Assembly: GCF_046098205.1 (NCBI RefSeq)
Contig: NZ_JBJURJ010000026.1
Coordinates: 23,178 to 87,177, forward strand
Length of the DNA: 64,000 nt
Reading direction: 5' to 3'
Source of the DNA: Paenibacillus_AR mesotrionivorans
GTDB taxonomy: Bacteria; Bacillota; Bacilli; Paenibacillales; NBRC-103111
Shown here: in pieces, positions 53,129 to 61,978 of the stretch
Layout of the letters: the number at the start of each line of letters is the position of its first letter
Numbering within the stretch: the first letter of the stretch is position 1
The notes under the pieces: generated by a model
Told to the model about the DNA's origin: nothing
Seen by the model: the letters and a program-made list of their open reading frames with translations, nothing else
Databases searched by the model: none
Translations under genes and position numbers: made by a program

Positions 53129-54913
53129 TTATGCCTTGAAGGTATCTACAAATGTCTTCAGCCGCAGCATATTGTCCAAATTAGCCTGGGAGCTTTCCTT
53201 CATCCGGCTGAGGTCCTGCAGAATGACGCCGGATTGGGTGCTGATGCCCTCCAGAGAATGGGCACTTTCGGCAATCCGCTCCGCCACATCAGTGGTCTGC
53301 CGGGTGACTTCCACGGAGGAGGCGCTGATTTCCTGGGAGGTGGCCGAAAGCTCCATCATCACATTCTGGATATGGCCGGCATCCTCCAGATACTTGCCGC
53401 TGTGCTCCATAAGCGATTCATAGCTCTCCAGAACATCCCGCTCAATAAAGAAGGTGATCCCCAGAGAGGACTGCACCAGGGTTTCCACAGAGTTGGTGAT
53501 GGTTCCGGCCAGCCCCTCAATCCGCTTGACGGTGGATTCCGTATGCTCTGCAAGCTTGCGGATTTCAGAAGCCACTACTGCAAAGCCGCGGCCTGCCTCA
53601 CCGGCCCGTGCACTCTCGATAGCCGCATTCAGAGACAGCAGGTTAATCTGGCTGGCAATGCCGGAGATTTCTTGGGACAAGGAGCCGATTTCCTTCACAT
53701 TCTCCAAATGGAGGATGGCCTTGTCCATATCGTTCTGGGTGGCTTCATACATTTCCCTGGTCCGTTCTATGGAGGTGGCGGAATGCTCCTGCAGCATCCG
53801 CGCCCGGTCACTGACTTCGTTGGTCAACGATGCCGCATCCTCCGTCCGCGAGGCAATGGAGCCGATGGCTTGCTCCACCTGCGTCATCGCTACAGCGATC
53901 TGGTCGGCAGCCTGGGCGACGAATTCCATGGCTGCGGTCATTTCCCGGGTTTGGGCGTCGGTATCCTGGGCGATGTCCTTCACCTCGTCCGTGAGTGCAT
54001 CCATCTCGCCGATATGGACGGCAATCCGGTCTGTGGCCGTGCTGGCCTCCTGCACGAAGCTGCGCACCTGTCCGGTCCATTCATTCAAGGCGCCGGCCAC
54101 CTGCCCGGTTTCGTCCCGGGTGGTCACCGGAATCTCCCGGATAGTGTATCGGTTTTGCTCATCCTTACGGAAAGCACGGGCAATTTCCAGCAGCGGCTTG
54201 GCGATGCGCGAGCTGATCCAGTACCCGATCACGGCCATGATGGCACAGATGCCGGCAATGAAGAGAACCGTCGCCATTATGCTGGATTTCAGATCGTGGT
54301 TCAACTGAACCCGTTTCGTCTCCACCATACCCTGCAGGTCATCCACATAGTTGCCTGTGCTGATGACCCACTTGTATGGTTCAAAATAACGGGAATATGC
54401 CCGCTTCAAGGTAACCTTGGTGCCTCCTTCGGTCAACGGCTTCTCCCACAAATATTGGGTGTAGCCTTGATCCTTGCCGGTGGTAGCAGCGCTAATGATG
54501 CCCTGAATCAGGGTTGTGCCCTCCGCATCCTTCAGCTCCAGCCGGTTGGTGCCCTCCTGGTCCGGCGACATGGGGTGGGCGATAAGCGTGCCGTCAGTGT
54601 TGTCGATCCAGAAGTAGCCGCTATCCCCGTACCGCAGGCTTTTGACGGCCTTGCGGGCTGAATTTTGGGCATCGTCCTGGGTAATGATGTTGTTGGCGGC
54701 CTGGCGGTGGTAGGACTCCAGCAGATAATAAGCGGTGTCCACCTGGTTTTTGATCATGACATCGTACTGCTGGAACAGGTCCGCCTCATACCGCGTCAGC
54801 TCCCGTTCGGTGTTTTTCTGCAGCATGGCGATATTGTACCAACCGAACAATCCGGTGAGAATCACGCTGCTTAAGACAAACGGTAAAAGAATTTTAAACC
54901 GAATCCGTCTCAC
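53129..54913 (-). CDS. Methyl-accepting chemotaxis protein with Cache sensor
   Basis: The 594-residue product is a transmembrane chemoreceptor: membrane segment 1 (about 6-25), an extracellular single-Cache-type sensor (about 30-185; YGDSGYFWIDNTDGTLIAHP), membrane segment 2 (about 198-220), a HAMP-like region and a long signalling coiled coil. The hairpin tip LNAAIESARAGEAGRGFAVV contacts CheA and CheW. The ligand is unknown; such domains often bind small organic acids. GTG 54913 is preferred: GGGAG lies 8 bases upstream, whereas GTG 54922 abuts that site. It is opposite in strand to all nearby genes and appears inserted between cysK and pabB. Confidence 0.92.
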   Translation of the reverse strand: MRRIRFKILLPFVLSSVILTGLFGWYNIAMLQKNTERELTRYEADLFQQYDVMIKNQVDTAYYLLESYHRQAANNIITQDDAQNSARKAVKSLRYGDSGYFWIDNTDGTLIAHPMSPDQEGTNRLELKDAEGTTLIQGIISAATTGKDQGYTQYLWEKPLTEGGTKVTLKRAYSRYFEPYKWVISTGNYVDDLQGMVETKRVQLNHDLKSSIMATVLFIAGICAIMAVIGYWISSRIAKPLLEIARAFRKDEQNRYTIREIPVTTRDETGQVAGALNEWTGQVRSFVQEASTATDRIAVHIGEMDALTDEVKDIAQDTDAQTREMTAAMEFVAQAADQIAVAMTQVEQAIGSIASRTEDAASLTNEVSDRARMLQEHSATSIERTREMYEATQNDMDKAILHLENVKEIGSLSQEISGIASQINLLSLNAAIESARAGEAGRGFAVVASEIRKLAEHTESTVKRIEGLAGTITNSVETLVQSSLGITFFIERDVLESYESLMEHSGKYLEDAGHIQNVMMELSATSQEISASSVEVTRQTTDVAERIAESAHSLEGISTQSGVILQDLSRMKESSQANLDNMLRLKTFVDTFKA

Positions 54914-54967
54914 TTGTAACACTCCCTGCTTCTATGTATTGACTTTCATAAAACGAATTTAAACTTC

Positions 54968-54995
54968 ATTATAGAATAAACCATCCCGTATTGAA
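54968..54995 (-). promoter_or_regulatory. Possible promoter of the chemoreceptor gene
   Basis: On the minus strand a perfect TATAAT (54968-54973) lies 16 bases downstream of TTCAAT (54990-54995). The -35 match is weak and there is no sigma-D signature. Confidence 0.4.
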
Positions 54996-55023
54996 ATCGG
55001 ATGGGGGAACCAGACTTTAAGAA

Positions 55024-55052
55024 TTGTGTGACCAATGGCCATTTGTTAAAAT
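55024..55052 (+). promoter_or_regulatory. Promoter of the pab-fol operon
   Basis: TTGTGT (55024-55029), a 17-base spacer and TAAAAT (55047-55052), with TG one base before the -10 (extended type). It lies 37 bases before pabB. Confidence 0.6.
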
Positions 55053-55089
55053 GGGAGAAAGCTTGCGACACGTGAAGGAGGACAACCTG

Positions 55090-56670
55090 TTGACTGCAAC
55101 TGCGCTGCAGGATTGGCAACGCTGGGCACCGGCGTATACCATGCTGCCGTATATAGAGACCCACCCCTTGGACGGGCTGCCTGCCCAATGGGACGGGCTA
55201 TGGGGAAGCTCCGCCAAACCCGCCTTTGTGCTGGAGAGTGGCAAGGGAGGGCGCTACACCATTGCCGGCTTCTCCCCCGTATCCATGATCGAGGGCAAAG
55301 GAACAGCCGCCGTGGTGACGGACTGGTCGGGCACCGGAAGGAACCAAGAGCAGCGGACGGGCAGCCCGCTCCCGCTGATCCGGGAATGGATGAGCCCGTA
55401 TAAGGCCCCAACCGTACCGGACATGCCCAAAATATGCGGTGGAGCCGTAGGCTACCTGAGCTATGATGTGGTTCGCCATCTGGAGAAGCTGCCGGAGCTG
55501 GCCCGGGATGATCTGGGTATACCCGATTATGTCATGCTCCGTTTCGAGGAGCTGTGGGTGGCGGATTTGCAGGAGCAGAAGCTCTATTGCTGCGTTCATG
55601 TTCCCCTTCTGCAGACGTCAGATGAAGCGGAAACGGAGCGTCTTTACCGGGCTGCTGCAGAGCGGGCGGCTGCTCTGAAGGCGGAGTGGGACCGGCTGCT
55701 GCGTTCCCCGGAAGAAGAGCAGTCCCGCCAACGGGCTACACAAATGAGGGATATTGTGGGCGGACAGGATCTGTCCATTGATCTGGACAGGATGGAAGGG
55801 CTCCGGCGCGATTTCAGCAAGGATGCCTTCATGGAGGCGGTGGAGAAAATCAGGGACTACATTGCTGCAGGTGATGTGTTCCAGGTGAATCTGGCTGTCC
55901 GACAGAGCCGTCCGCTATCCTCTCATCCCGCCCATATCTACGAATGGCTGCGGGTTTTCAACCCCTCGCCGTATATGGGCTATCTGCGCCTGCCCGGCTT
56001 CGAGCTGGTATCCGCCTCTCCCGAGCTTCTGGTGCAGCTGGAGGGAAACACCGTCCGCACCCGGCCCATCGCCGGCACCCGCCGCCGGGGTGCCTCCGAC
56101 GAAGAGGACCGGCGGATGCGGGATGAGCTCCTGGCCAATGAAAAGGAGCGGGCGGAGCATATTATGCTGGTGGACCTGGAGCGCAATGATCTGGGGCGGA
56201 TTTCCCGGTATGGCACAGTGAAGGTGACGGAGCTGATGGGGATCGAGTATTATTCCCACGTCATGCACATCGTCTCCGAGGTGACAGGGGAGCTGGCGGA
56301 GGGCAAGGATGCCTACGACGTCATCGCCGCAGCCTTCCCGGGCGGTACCATCACGGGAGCGCCCAAGGTACGCACCATGGAGATCATCGAGGAGCTGGAG
56401 CCGGTGCGGCGGGGCCCCTATACCGGGTCCATCGGGTGGATTGACTACAACGGCAACATGGAATTTAATATAGTTATCCGCACGCTGCTGGCTCTGGAGG
56501 GTCAGGCATATGTGCAGGCCGGAGCAGGAATAGTGATCGACTCGGTGCCGGAGCGGGAGTACAAGGAATCCCTCTCCAAGGCCAAGGCCTTGTGGAAGGC
56601 AGTGGAGTACAGCGAGCGGCACCGCTTGTGGGAGGAAGACCATACGAAGAAGGGGGCGGATATAGAATGA
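55090..56670 (+). CDS. pabB: Aminodeoxychorismate synthase component I
   Basis: PabB with PabA converts chorismate and glutamine to 4-amino-4-deoxychorismate for folate. The 526-residue product has the anthranilate synthase I N-terminal domain (YTIAGFSPVSMIEG, GGAVGYLSYDVVRHLEKL) and the chorismate-binding domain (AAGDVFQVNLAVRQSR, RTRPIAGTRRRG, ANEKERAEHIMLVDLERNDL, PGGTITGAPKVRTMEII). The PIAGT form rather than PIKGT is typical of many PabB. TrpE is excluded less by sequence than by the folate operon context. TTG 55090 follows AAGGAGGAC; upstream in-frame codons have no such site. It overlaps pabA (ATGA). Confidence 0.93.
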   Translation: MTATALQDWQRWAPAYTMLPYIETHPLDGLPAQWDGLWGSSAKPAFVLESGKGGRYTIAGFSPVSMIEGKGTAAVVTDWSGTGRNQEQRTGSPLPLIREWMSPYKAPTVPDMPKICGGAVGYLSYDVVRHLEKLPELARDDLGIPDYVMLRFEELWVADLQEQKLYCCVHVPLLQTSDEAETERLYRAAAERAAALKAEWDRLLRSPEEEQSRQRATQMRDIVGGQDLSIDLDRMEGLRRDFSKDAFMEAVEKIRDYIAAGDVFQVNLAVRQSRPLSSHPAHIYEWLRVFNPSPYMGYLRLPGFELVSASPELLVQLEGNTVRTRPIAGTRRRGASDEEDRRMRDELLANEKERAEHIMLVDLERNDLGRISRYGTVKVTELMGIEYYSHVMHIVSEVTGELAEGKDAYDVIAAAFPGGTITGAPKVRTMEIIEELEPVRRGPYTGSIGWIDYNGNMEFNIVIRTLLALEGQAYVQAGAGIVIDSVPEREYKESLSKAKALWKAVEYSERHRLWEEDHTKKGADIE

Positions 56671-57251
56671 TTCTGGTGATTGATAATTACGATTCCTTTA
56701 CCTACAACTTGGTGCAATACCTGGGGGAGCTGGGTGAAAAGGTCGAGGTGCGCCGCAATGATGAAATTGATCTGGAGGGTATTGCCGCTTTGAACCCGGA
56801 CCATATTCTGATTTCGCCGGGACCGTGTACCCCCAATGAAGCGGGAGTCAGTCTGGCTCTGATCGAACGTTTCAAAGGAGAGCTCCCTATTCTCGGCGTT
56901 TGTCTGGGGCACCAATCCATCGGTCAAGCCTTCGGCGGCGACGTAATCCGTGCGGAGCGGCTGATGCACGGAAAAACCTCCCAAATCCACCACGACGGCA
57001 AGGGGCTGTTCCGTGATTTGCCTAATCCGTTTACGGCTACCCGCTATCATTCGCTCATCGTGAAACGGGAAACCCTTCCCGATTGCCTGGAGATTACCGC
57101 ATGGACGGACGAAGGGGAGATTATGGGCCTGCGGCATAAGGAATATGCCATTGAAGGTGTGCAGTTCCATCCCGAATCCATCATCACCCAGAATGGACAT
57201 AAGATGCTGGCCAACTTCCTGGGACTTCCCGCATCGCAAGGAGCCAAGTAA
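56667..57251 (+). CDS. pabA: Aminodeoxychorismate synthase glutamine amidotransferase component
   Basis: PabA supplies ammonia from glutamine to PabB; in B. subtilis the same subunit also serves anthranilate synthase. The 194-residue class I amidotransferase has the nucleophile Cys79 in GVCLGHQSIGQAFGG and the His168/Glu170 pair in GVQFHPESI; the oxyanion loop is SPGPCTPNEAG. Its ATG overlaps the pabB stop (ATGA), so the two subunits are made in a coupled way. Confidence 0.94.
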   Translation: MILVIDNYDSFTYNLVQYLGELGEKVEVRRNDEIDLEGIAALNPDHILISPGPCTPNEAGVSLALIERFKGELPILGVCLGHQSIGQAFGGDVIRAERLMHGKTSQIHHDGKGLFRDLPNPFTATRYHSLIVKRETLPDCLEITAWTDEGEIMGLRHKEYAIEGVQFHPESIITQNGHKMLANFLGLPASQGAK

Positions 57252-58142
57252 ATGATAATCGCTATGAACGGCGCCTTGTGCGCCTCGGATAAGGCCGTGA
57301 TCTCCGTGTATGATCACGGTTTTCTGTATGGAATGGGTGTGTTCGAAACCTTCCGCACCTACGGGGGGCGCCCCTTTCTGCTGCCGGAGCATCTGGAGCG
57401 GCTTACCGCTGGAGCCCTGGAGCTGGGCATTCCGTATGAGCCAGACCCGGTCCGGCTTGCCGAGCTGGTGACGGAGCTGCTTCAAGCCAACAATCTGGCG
57501 GATGCTTACTTCCGCTTGAGTGTGTCGGCGGGAGAGGAGCCCTTGGGCCTGCCCGGGGACACCTATAGCCGCCCCGCCGAGATCCTGTATGTGAAGCCGC
57601 TGCCGCTCGAAAAGGATGCTGCTCTATGGGCAGCCGGACGGCCGCTTCAGCTGCTGGAAACCCGCAGGAATACGCCGGAGGGCGAGCGCAGGCTGAAGTC
57701 CTTTCATTATATGAACTCCATTTTTGGCAAAAGAGAGCTTGCCCGTTATCCTTGGGCCCAAGGGGCGGAAGGGGTGTTCCTGGATGACTGCGGCTTTATC
57801 TCCGAAGGCACCGTCAGCAACCTGTTCTTCATTCAGGGGGATACGCTCTATACTCCCGCCGCCGAAACCTGCATTCTGGAGGGCATCACCCGGGATTGGG
57901 TGCTCCGTCATGCAGCAGAGGCCGGGCTGGAAGTGGAGGAGGGTTTTTATACCTGGGAAATGCTGCTGGAGGCGGATGAAATCTTTTTGACCAACTCCAT
58001 TCAGGAATTGATGCCGGTTACCAGCCTCTATGATCCAGAGGGCAACGGACTGATCATTAGCGGAGGTACAGCAGGTAAGCGGACTCTCGAGTTGGCAGCC
58101 CGGTACCACCGTGCAGCGGAAGCGGGAGGGAGCGGGCAATGA
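57252..58142 (+). CDS. pabC: Aminodeoxychorismate lyase
   Basis: PabC is a fold-type IV PLP enzyme that splits aminodeoxychorismate into p-aminobenzoate and pyruvate. The 296-residue product has YDHGFLYGMGVFETFRTYGG, the PLP Lys in LKSFHYMNSIFGKRE and FISEGTVSNLFFI. Branched-chain aminotransferases and D-amino acid transaminases share this fold; the operon context decides. The ATG directly follows the pabA TAA, with AAGGAG upstream, and its end overlaps folP (ATGA). Confidence 0.93.
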   Translation: MIIAMNGALCASDKAVISVYDHGFLYGMGVFETFRTYGGRPFLLPEHLERLTAGALELGIPYEPDPVRLAELVTELLQANNLADAYFRLSVSAGEEPLGLPGDTYSRPAEILYVKPLPLEKDAALWAAGRPLQLLETRRNTPEGERRLKSFHYMNSIFGKRELARYPWAQGAEGVFLDDCGFISEGTVSNLFFIQGDTLYTPAAETCILEGITRDWVLRHAAEAGLEVEEGFYTWEMLLEADEIFLTNSIQELMPVTSLYDPEGNGLIISGGTAGKRTLELAARYHRAAEAGGSGQ

Positions 58143-58978
58143 GCGCGCGTTTCCTGGACTGCCGCGGCAGAATGCTCCCTTTGGGGGAGCGGACCCTTAT
58201 TATGGGCATATTGAATGTGACGCCGGATTCCTTCTCGGACGGGGGCCGGTATAATACGGTGGAGAGAGCGGTGGCCCAGGCCCGCAGGCTGGTGGAGGAC
58301 GGGGCGGATATTCTGGATATCGGCGGGGAATCCACCCGTCCCGGGTCGGCGGCGGTTTCCTTGGAGGAGGAGCTTGAGCGGATTATTCCGGTTATTGAGG
58401 CGGTCTCCCGGGAGCTGGACACCCCTATCTCCGTGGACACCTACAAGCCGGAGGCGGCTAAGCTCGCTCTGGAGGCAGGGGCGTCTATCATCAATGATAT
58501 CTGGGGCTTCCGTCGCGACCGGAGGATGGCTGAAGTGGCCGCGGCTTACGGTTGCCCGGTGGTGCTGATGCACAACCGGGAGGAGCCGGTTTATGCGGAT
58601 TTTCTGGCGGATGTGAAGCATGATCTGCTGGAGTCCGTGGCCATTGCCCGGGAGGCAGGAGTAGACCCTGCCCGGATCATTCTCGATCCGGGTATCGGCT
58701 TCGCTAAAAACCAGGCTGAAAACCTATATATTCTCCGCCATCTTGGGGAAATTGCCGCACTGGGGTATCCGGTGCTGCTGGGCACCTCCCGCAAGCGGGT
58801 GATCCGCAATGTGCTGGATGTGGGAACCGATGAAGCGTATTCGGGAACGGCGGCGACTGTTGCATGGGGAATTGCACAGGGTATGAATATAATGAGAGTC
58901 CATGATGTGCTGGGCATGTCCCGGGTAGCCCGGATGACCGATGCCATCCTCCATGCGGACTTGCGGAATACGGATTAA
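58139..58978 (+). CDS. folP: Dihydropteroate synthase
   Basis: FolP joins p-aminobenzoate to the pterin pyrophosphate; it is the sulfonamide target. The 279-residue TIM barrel has MGILNVTPDSFSDGGRY, DIGGESTRPGS, SVDTYKPEAA, ASIINDIWGFRRD, ILDPGIGFAK and GTSRKRVI. Its start overlaps the pabC stop by four bases. p-Aminobenzoate synthesis and its consumption are thus encoded in one coupled unit, as in B. subtilis (sul). Confidence 0.95.
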   Translation: MSARFLDCRGRMLPLGERTLIMGILNVTPDSFSDGGRYNTVERAVAQARRLVEDGADILDIGGESTRPGSAAVSLEEELERIIPVIEAVSRELDTPISVDTYKPEAAKLALEAGASIINDIWGFRRDRRMAEVAAAYGCPVVLMHNREEPVYADFLADVKHDLLESVAIAREAGVDPARIILDPGIGFAKNQAENLYILRHLGEIAALGYPVLLGTSRKRVIRNVLDVGTDEAYSGTAATVAWGIAQGMNIMRVHDVLGMSRVARMTDAILHADLRNTD

Positions 58979-59009
58979 ACTTGATATTTTAGTCGGGAGG
59001 CGGCAAGGT

Positions 59010-59372
59010 TTGGACAAGATGGTGTTGAACGGCATGGAGTTTTTCGGCTACCACGGTGTATTTCCGGAGGAGAATAAGCTGGGGCAGCGGTTCTACATCG
59101 ATGTGGAAATGGTCTTGGATCTGCAGGAGGCAGGCCGGCTGGACGACCTTTCGCTTACGGTGAACTATGCGGAGGTTTACGGTGTGGTGAAAGAGATTGC
59201 CGAAGGGCCCCCCTTCAAGCTGATTGAGGCTCTGGCCGAACGAGTTGCATCTGTTCTCCTGCAAACTTATACTAGTATTTATGAAATTGCCGTGCGGGTA
59301 ACCAAGCCCCATCCTCCGTTTGAAACCCATTTTGACGGGGTCACGGTACACATTCATAGAAAGCGGGCATAG
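59010..59372 (+). CDS. folB: Dihydroneopterin aldolase
   Basis: FolB cleaves 7,8-dihydroneopterin to 6-hydroxymethyl-dihydropterin and glycolaldehyde. The 120-residue product has MVLNGMEFFGYHGVFPEENK, VNYAEVYGVV, FKLIEALAERVA and VRVTKPHPP. TTG 59010 is chosen because GGGAGG (58995-59000) lies 9 bases upstream and the N terminus then matches the family; an earlier in-frame ATG lies inside folP. Confidence 0.94.
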   Translation: MDKMVLNGMEFFGYHGVFPEENKLGQRFYIDVEMVLDLQEAGRLDDLSLTVNYAEVYGVVKEIAEGPPFKLIEALAERVASVLLQTYTSIYEIAVRVTKPHPPFETHFDGVTVHIHRKRA

Positions 59373-59379
59373 ACGCTGC

Positions 59380-59892
59380 ATGAATCAGGCGCAACAAGAG
59401 TGGACAACGGCATACATTGGACTGGGCTCCAATTTGGGGAACCGGGAAGCCTGGCTGGCCGGGGCTGTTGATTTGTTGAACAGACATCCGGAGGTCAGGC
59501 TTGCGGCAAGCTCCGCCATATACGAAACCGAACCGGTTGGCTATGTGGACCAGCCGGTTTTTTTGAATATGGCGCTGCGTATAGAGACGCGGCTTCCGCC
59601 GGAGCAGCTGCTGGCCTTCATGATGGAGGTGGAGCAGCAACTGGAGCGCAAGCGCGAAATCCGCTGGGGCCCCCGGACGATTGATCTGGATATGCTCTTG
59701 TATGGGGACTGCCGAATGGACTCCCCTGCATTAACCTTGCCTCATCCCCGGATGCTGGAACGGGCTTTTGTCCTGGTCCCGCTGCAGGATGTGCTGTTGC
59801 CCGAACCACGCCTCCAGGCGGAGCTGATTCGCGAAACACTGGACACGCTGGAAGGAAAGGAGGGCGTCAAACGATGGAAAGACAAGCTTTAG
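59380..59892 (+). CDS. folK: 2-amino-4-hydroxy-6-hydroxymethyldihydropteridine pyrophosphokinase
   Basis: FolK transfers pyrophosphate from ATP to hydroxymethyl-dihydropterin, making the FolP substrate. The 170-residue product has AYIGLGSNLGNRE, YETEPVGYVDQPVFLN, the catalytic RWGPRTIDLDMLLYG and LPHPRMLERAFVLVPL. ATG 59380 gives a family-like N terminus but has only a weak ribosome binding site; it is 7 bases after folB and may rely on coupling. It overlaps the XRE gene by 19 bases. Confidence 0.94.
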   Translation: MNQAQQEWTTAYIGLGSNLGNREAWLAGAVDLLNRHPEVRLAASSAIYETEPVGYVDQPVFLNMALRIETRLPPEQLLAFMMEVEQQLERKREIRWGPRTIDLDMLLYGDCRMDSPALTLPHPRMLERAFVLVPLQDVLLPEPRLQAELIRETLDTLEGKEGVKRWKDKL

Positions 59893-60101
59893 CATACCGG
59901 ATACGCGCATTTCGCAAATTAAAAGGGTTAACCCAATCGGATCTGGCGGATCGGCTGGGAGTGTCGTTGGCCATCGTAGGCACCATCGAACGGGGAACCC
60001 GACGGGTGGACGAGCGTATGCTCGCCCGGATATCGGAAGCTCTGCAGGTGGATATCGACGAGCTGCTCCCTCCCGGTTCCGCGATGAAAGGAGACGCATA
60101 A
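59874..60101 (+). CDS. yazB: Small XRE-family helix-turn-helix protein (YazB-like)
   Basis: The 75-residue product is a single XRE-type HTH domain (YRIRAFRKLKGLTQSDLADR, LGVSLAIVGTIERGTRRVDE) with a short tail. B. subtilis has the similar small gene yazB at the same place between folK and dusB (yacF). Its target genes are unknown. It overlaps folK by 19 bases and shares one base with dusB (TAATG), so it is embedded in the operon and could regulate it; that is inference. AAGGAGGG lies inside folK before the start. Confidence 0.88.
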   Translation: MERQALAYRIRAFRKLKGLTQSDLADRLGVSLAIVGTIERGTRRVDERMLARISEALQVDIDELLPPGSAMKGDA

Positions 60102-61117
60102 TGCTCAAAATCGGCAATGTGGCGGCAAAGAATAATGTAGTGCTGGCTCCCATGGCCGGTGTATGCAATCCGGCTTTCCGGCTGATTGCCAAGGAATTCG
60201 GCTGCGGTCTGATCTGCGCCGAGATGGTCAGCGACAAGGCGATTCTCCACGGCAATAAACGTACCATGGAGATGCTGTATGTGGATGAGCGGGAGAAGCC
60301 TCTCAGCCTGCAGATTTTTGGCGGCGACAAGGAGACGCTGGTGGAAGCGGCGCGGTTTGTGGACCAGAATACCGATGCGGATATCATCGATATCAATATG
60401 GGTTGTCCGGTTCCCAAGGTAACCAAGTGCGACGCCGGCGCCAGATGGCTCTTGGACCCGTCCAAGATTGAAGAGATGGTATCGGCTGTGGTGGAGGTTG
60501 TGGACAAGCCCGTTACGGTCAAGATGCGCAGCGGCTGGGATGAGGATCATATCTATGCGGTTCGTAATGCCCAAGCGGTGCAAAATGCTGGAGGGCAAGC
60601 AGTGTCCGTGCACGGCCGGACCCGGGTGCAGATGTACACGGGGCAGGCGGATTGGGATATCATCCGCGAGGTGAAGAAAGCCGTATCTATTCCTGTTATC
60701 GGCAACGGGGATGTCTTCACACCTGAGGATGCCAAGCGGCTCTTGGAACATACCGGTGCGGATGGTGTAATGATCGGCAGAGGCGCCTTGGGCAATCCGT
60801 GGATGCTTTACCGTACGGTGGCGTATCTGACGGAGGGTGTGCTTCCTCCGGAGCCGCTGCCCGAGGAGAAAATCCGCATTGCCATCCTGCATATGGACCG
60901 GCTTGTGGCGCTGAAGGGCGAGCATGTGGCCGTGAAGGAGATGCGCAAGCATTTGGCCTGGTATCTGAAGGGCCTTCCCGGTGCGGCGCGGGTGAAGGAT
61001 GTCATTATGGAATTGACGGAGCGGGATCCGATGGTAACCATATTGGAAGATTTTGTGTCCAGGCTGGGTGAACATCCGGTGGCTGCGGAGGACGGGGAAG
61101 ACGTCGCCGTCCACTAG
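60101..61117 (+). CDS. dusB: tRNA-dihydrouridine synthase DusB
   Basis: Dus enzymes reduce specific uridines in the tRNA D-loop with FMN and NADPH. The 338-residue product has LAPMAGVCNPAFRLIAKEFG, the catalytic Cys motif INMGCPVPKV, VKMRSGWDEDH, SVHGRTRVQMY and GVMIGRGALGNPW. Related proteins carry AGVTD where this has AGVCN. It is last in the folate operon, as in B. subtilis (yacF). A consensus promoter for greA follows without an obvious terminator between. Confidence 0.94.
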   Translation: MLKIGNVAAKNNVVLAPMAGVCNPAFRLIAKEFGCGLICAEMVSDKAILHGNKRTMEMLYVDEREKPLSLQIFGGDKETLVEAARFVDQNTDADIIDINMGCPVPKVTKCDAGARWLLDPSKIEEMVSAVVEVVDKPVTVKMRSGWDEDHIYAVRNAQAVQNAGGQAVSVHGRTRVQMYTGQADWDIIREVKKAVSIPVIGNGDVFTPEDAKRLLEHTGADGVMIGRGALGNPWMLYRTVAYLTEGVLPPEPLPEEKIRIAILHMDRLVALKGEHVAVKEMRKHLAWYLKGLPGAARVKDVIMELTERDPMVTILEDFVSRLGEHPVAAEDGEDVAVH

Positions 61118-61139
61118 GATTACCGTTCTTTTCCTGTCA

Positions 61140-61168
61140 TTGACATTTGGAAAGCGTTGCAATATAAT
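61140..61168 (+). promoter_or_regulatory. Consensus sigma-A promoter of greA
   Basis: Perfect TTGACA (61140-61145), 17-base spacer and perfect TATAAT (61163-61168). It implies a leader of about 200 bases before greA. Confidence 0.92.
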
Positions 61169-61270
61169 CATTCAATAATCAAGGCGCATCAAGCCGCTTT
61201 TCTTCGTGGTTGGACATCCTTGTCCCCTTGTCATTTTCATGCGACTTTACAATATAGTTATAATATTGAA

Positions 61271-61343
61271 CCGTTTGGCTACGAAACGGCGAGGCGGCTC
61301 CAGTGAGTTCATACGTACAGGGAACACGTTCCGCAGGTATGAA
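61271..61343 (+). other. Two hairpins in the greA leader
   Basis: Hairpin 1: CCGTTT (61271-61276) / AAACGG (61284-61289). Hairpin 2: TTCATAC (61308-61314) / GTATGAA (61337-61343) enclosing GGAAC (61321-61325) / GTTCC (61328-61332). Hairpin 2 ends 15 bases before the greA Shine-Dalgarno. Neither is followed by a T run. Confidence 0.55.
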
Positions 61344-61373
61344 TAATATTCACACGACGGGAGAACAGATGGA

Positions 61374-61850
61374 ATGAGCGAGAAAGAAATTATCCTTACT
61401 CCGGAAGGTCTGAAGAAACTGGAGGAGGAGCTGGAGCATCTGAAGTCCGTCAAGCGCCGCGAGGTTGCGGAACGGATCAAGGTGGCCATCGGCTACGGCG
61501 ACATCAGCGAGAACTCCGAGTATGACGATGCCAAGAACGAGCAAGCCTTTGTGGAAGGACGCATCATCACTCTCGAGAAGATGCTCCGCAATGCCCGCAT
61601 CATTAATAACGATGATGTGGACTTGAATGCCGTCAGCATCGGTTCTATCGTCACGCTGAAGGATATGGAGTTCGGCGATACCGTAGAATACACCATCGTG
61701 GGCACCGCTGAATCCGACCCCTTCCAGAACAAGATCTCCAACGAAAGCCCGGTAGGCAAGGCGATCCTGGGCAAGCAGAAGGGATCACTGGTGGAAGTGA
61801 GCGTTCCCGCGGGCACCATCCAATACGAGATTATCGATATCAAAAAATAA
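61374..61850 (+). CDS. greA: Transcription elongation factor GreA
   Basis: GreA enters the RNA polymerase secondary channel and stimulates cleavage of backtracked RNA. The 158-residue product has the N-terminal coiled coil (about 1-78) with the acidic tip GDISENSEYDDAKNEQ and a C-terminal FKBP-like domain (SIVTLKDMEFGDTVEY, ISNESPVGKAILGKQKG). GGGAG (61359-61363) precedes ATG 61374. The long leader with two hairpins is unusual for a housekeeping factor. Confidence 0.96.
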   Translation: MSEKEIILTPEGLKKLEEELEHLKSVKRREVAERIKVAIGYGDISENSEYDDAKNEQAFVEGRIITLEKMLRNARIINNDDVDLNAVSIGSIVTLKDMEFGDTVEYTIVGTAESDPFQNKISNESPVGKAILGKQKGSLVEVSVPAGTIQYEIIDIKK

Positions 61851-61978
61851 ACATGGCTTACCTCATTCAAGGCCGATTCCGTCACAGGGACCGGCCTTAT
61901 GAAGCGTAAAGAGGGGAAACCCTCATTTTGGCGCAATTGGGGAACGATTGGAATCCATAAGGGAGTGAATGAAAGTTA

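Noticed and set aside
53054..54661. Long plus-strand open frame opposite the chemoreceptor gene
   Set aside because: The minus-strand product has a complete Cache and signalling domain; the plus-strand product is a shadow.
61229..61264. Second promoter before greA using TTGTCA or TATAAT at 61259-61264
   Set aside because: No -35 lies at a suitable distance from this TATAAT; the upstream consensus promoter explains the gene.
61851..61978. T-box riboswitch before lysS
   Set aside because: The gap is only 128 bases, with no specifier-like stem, T-box sequence or terminator hairpin.
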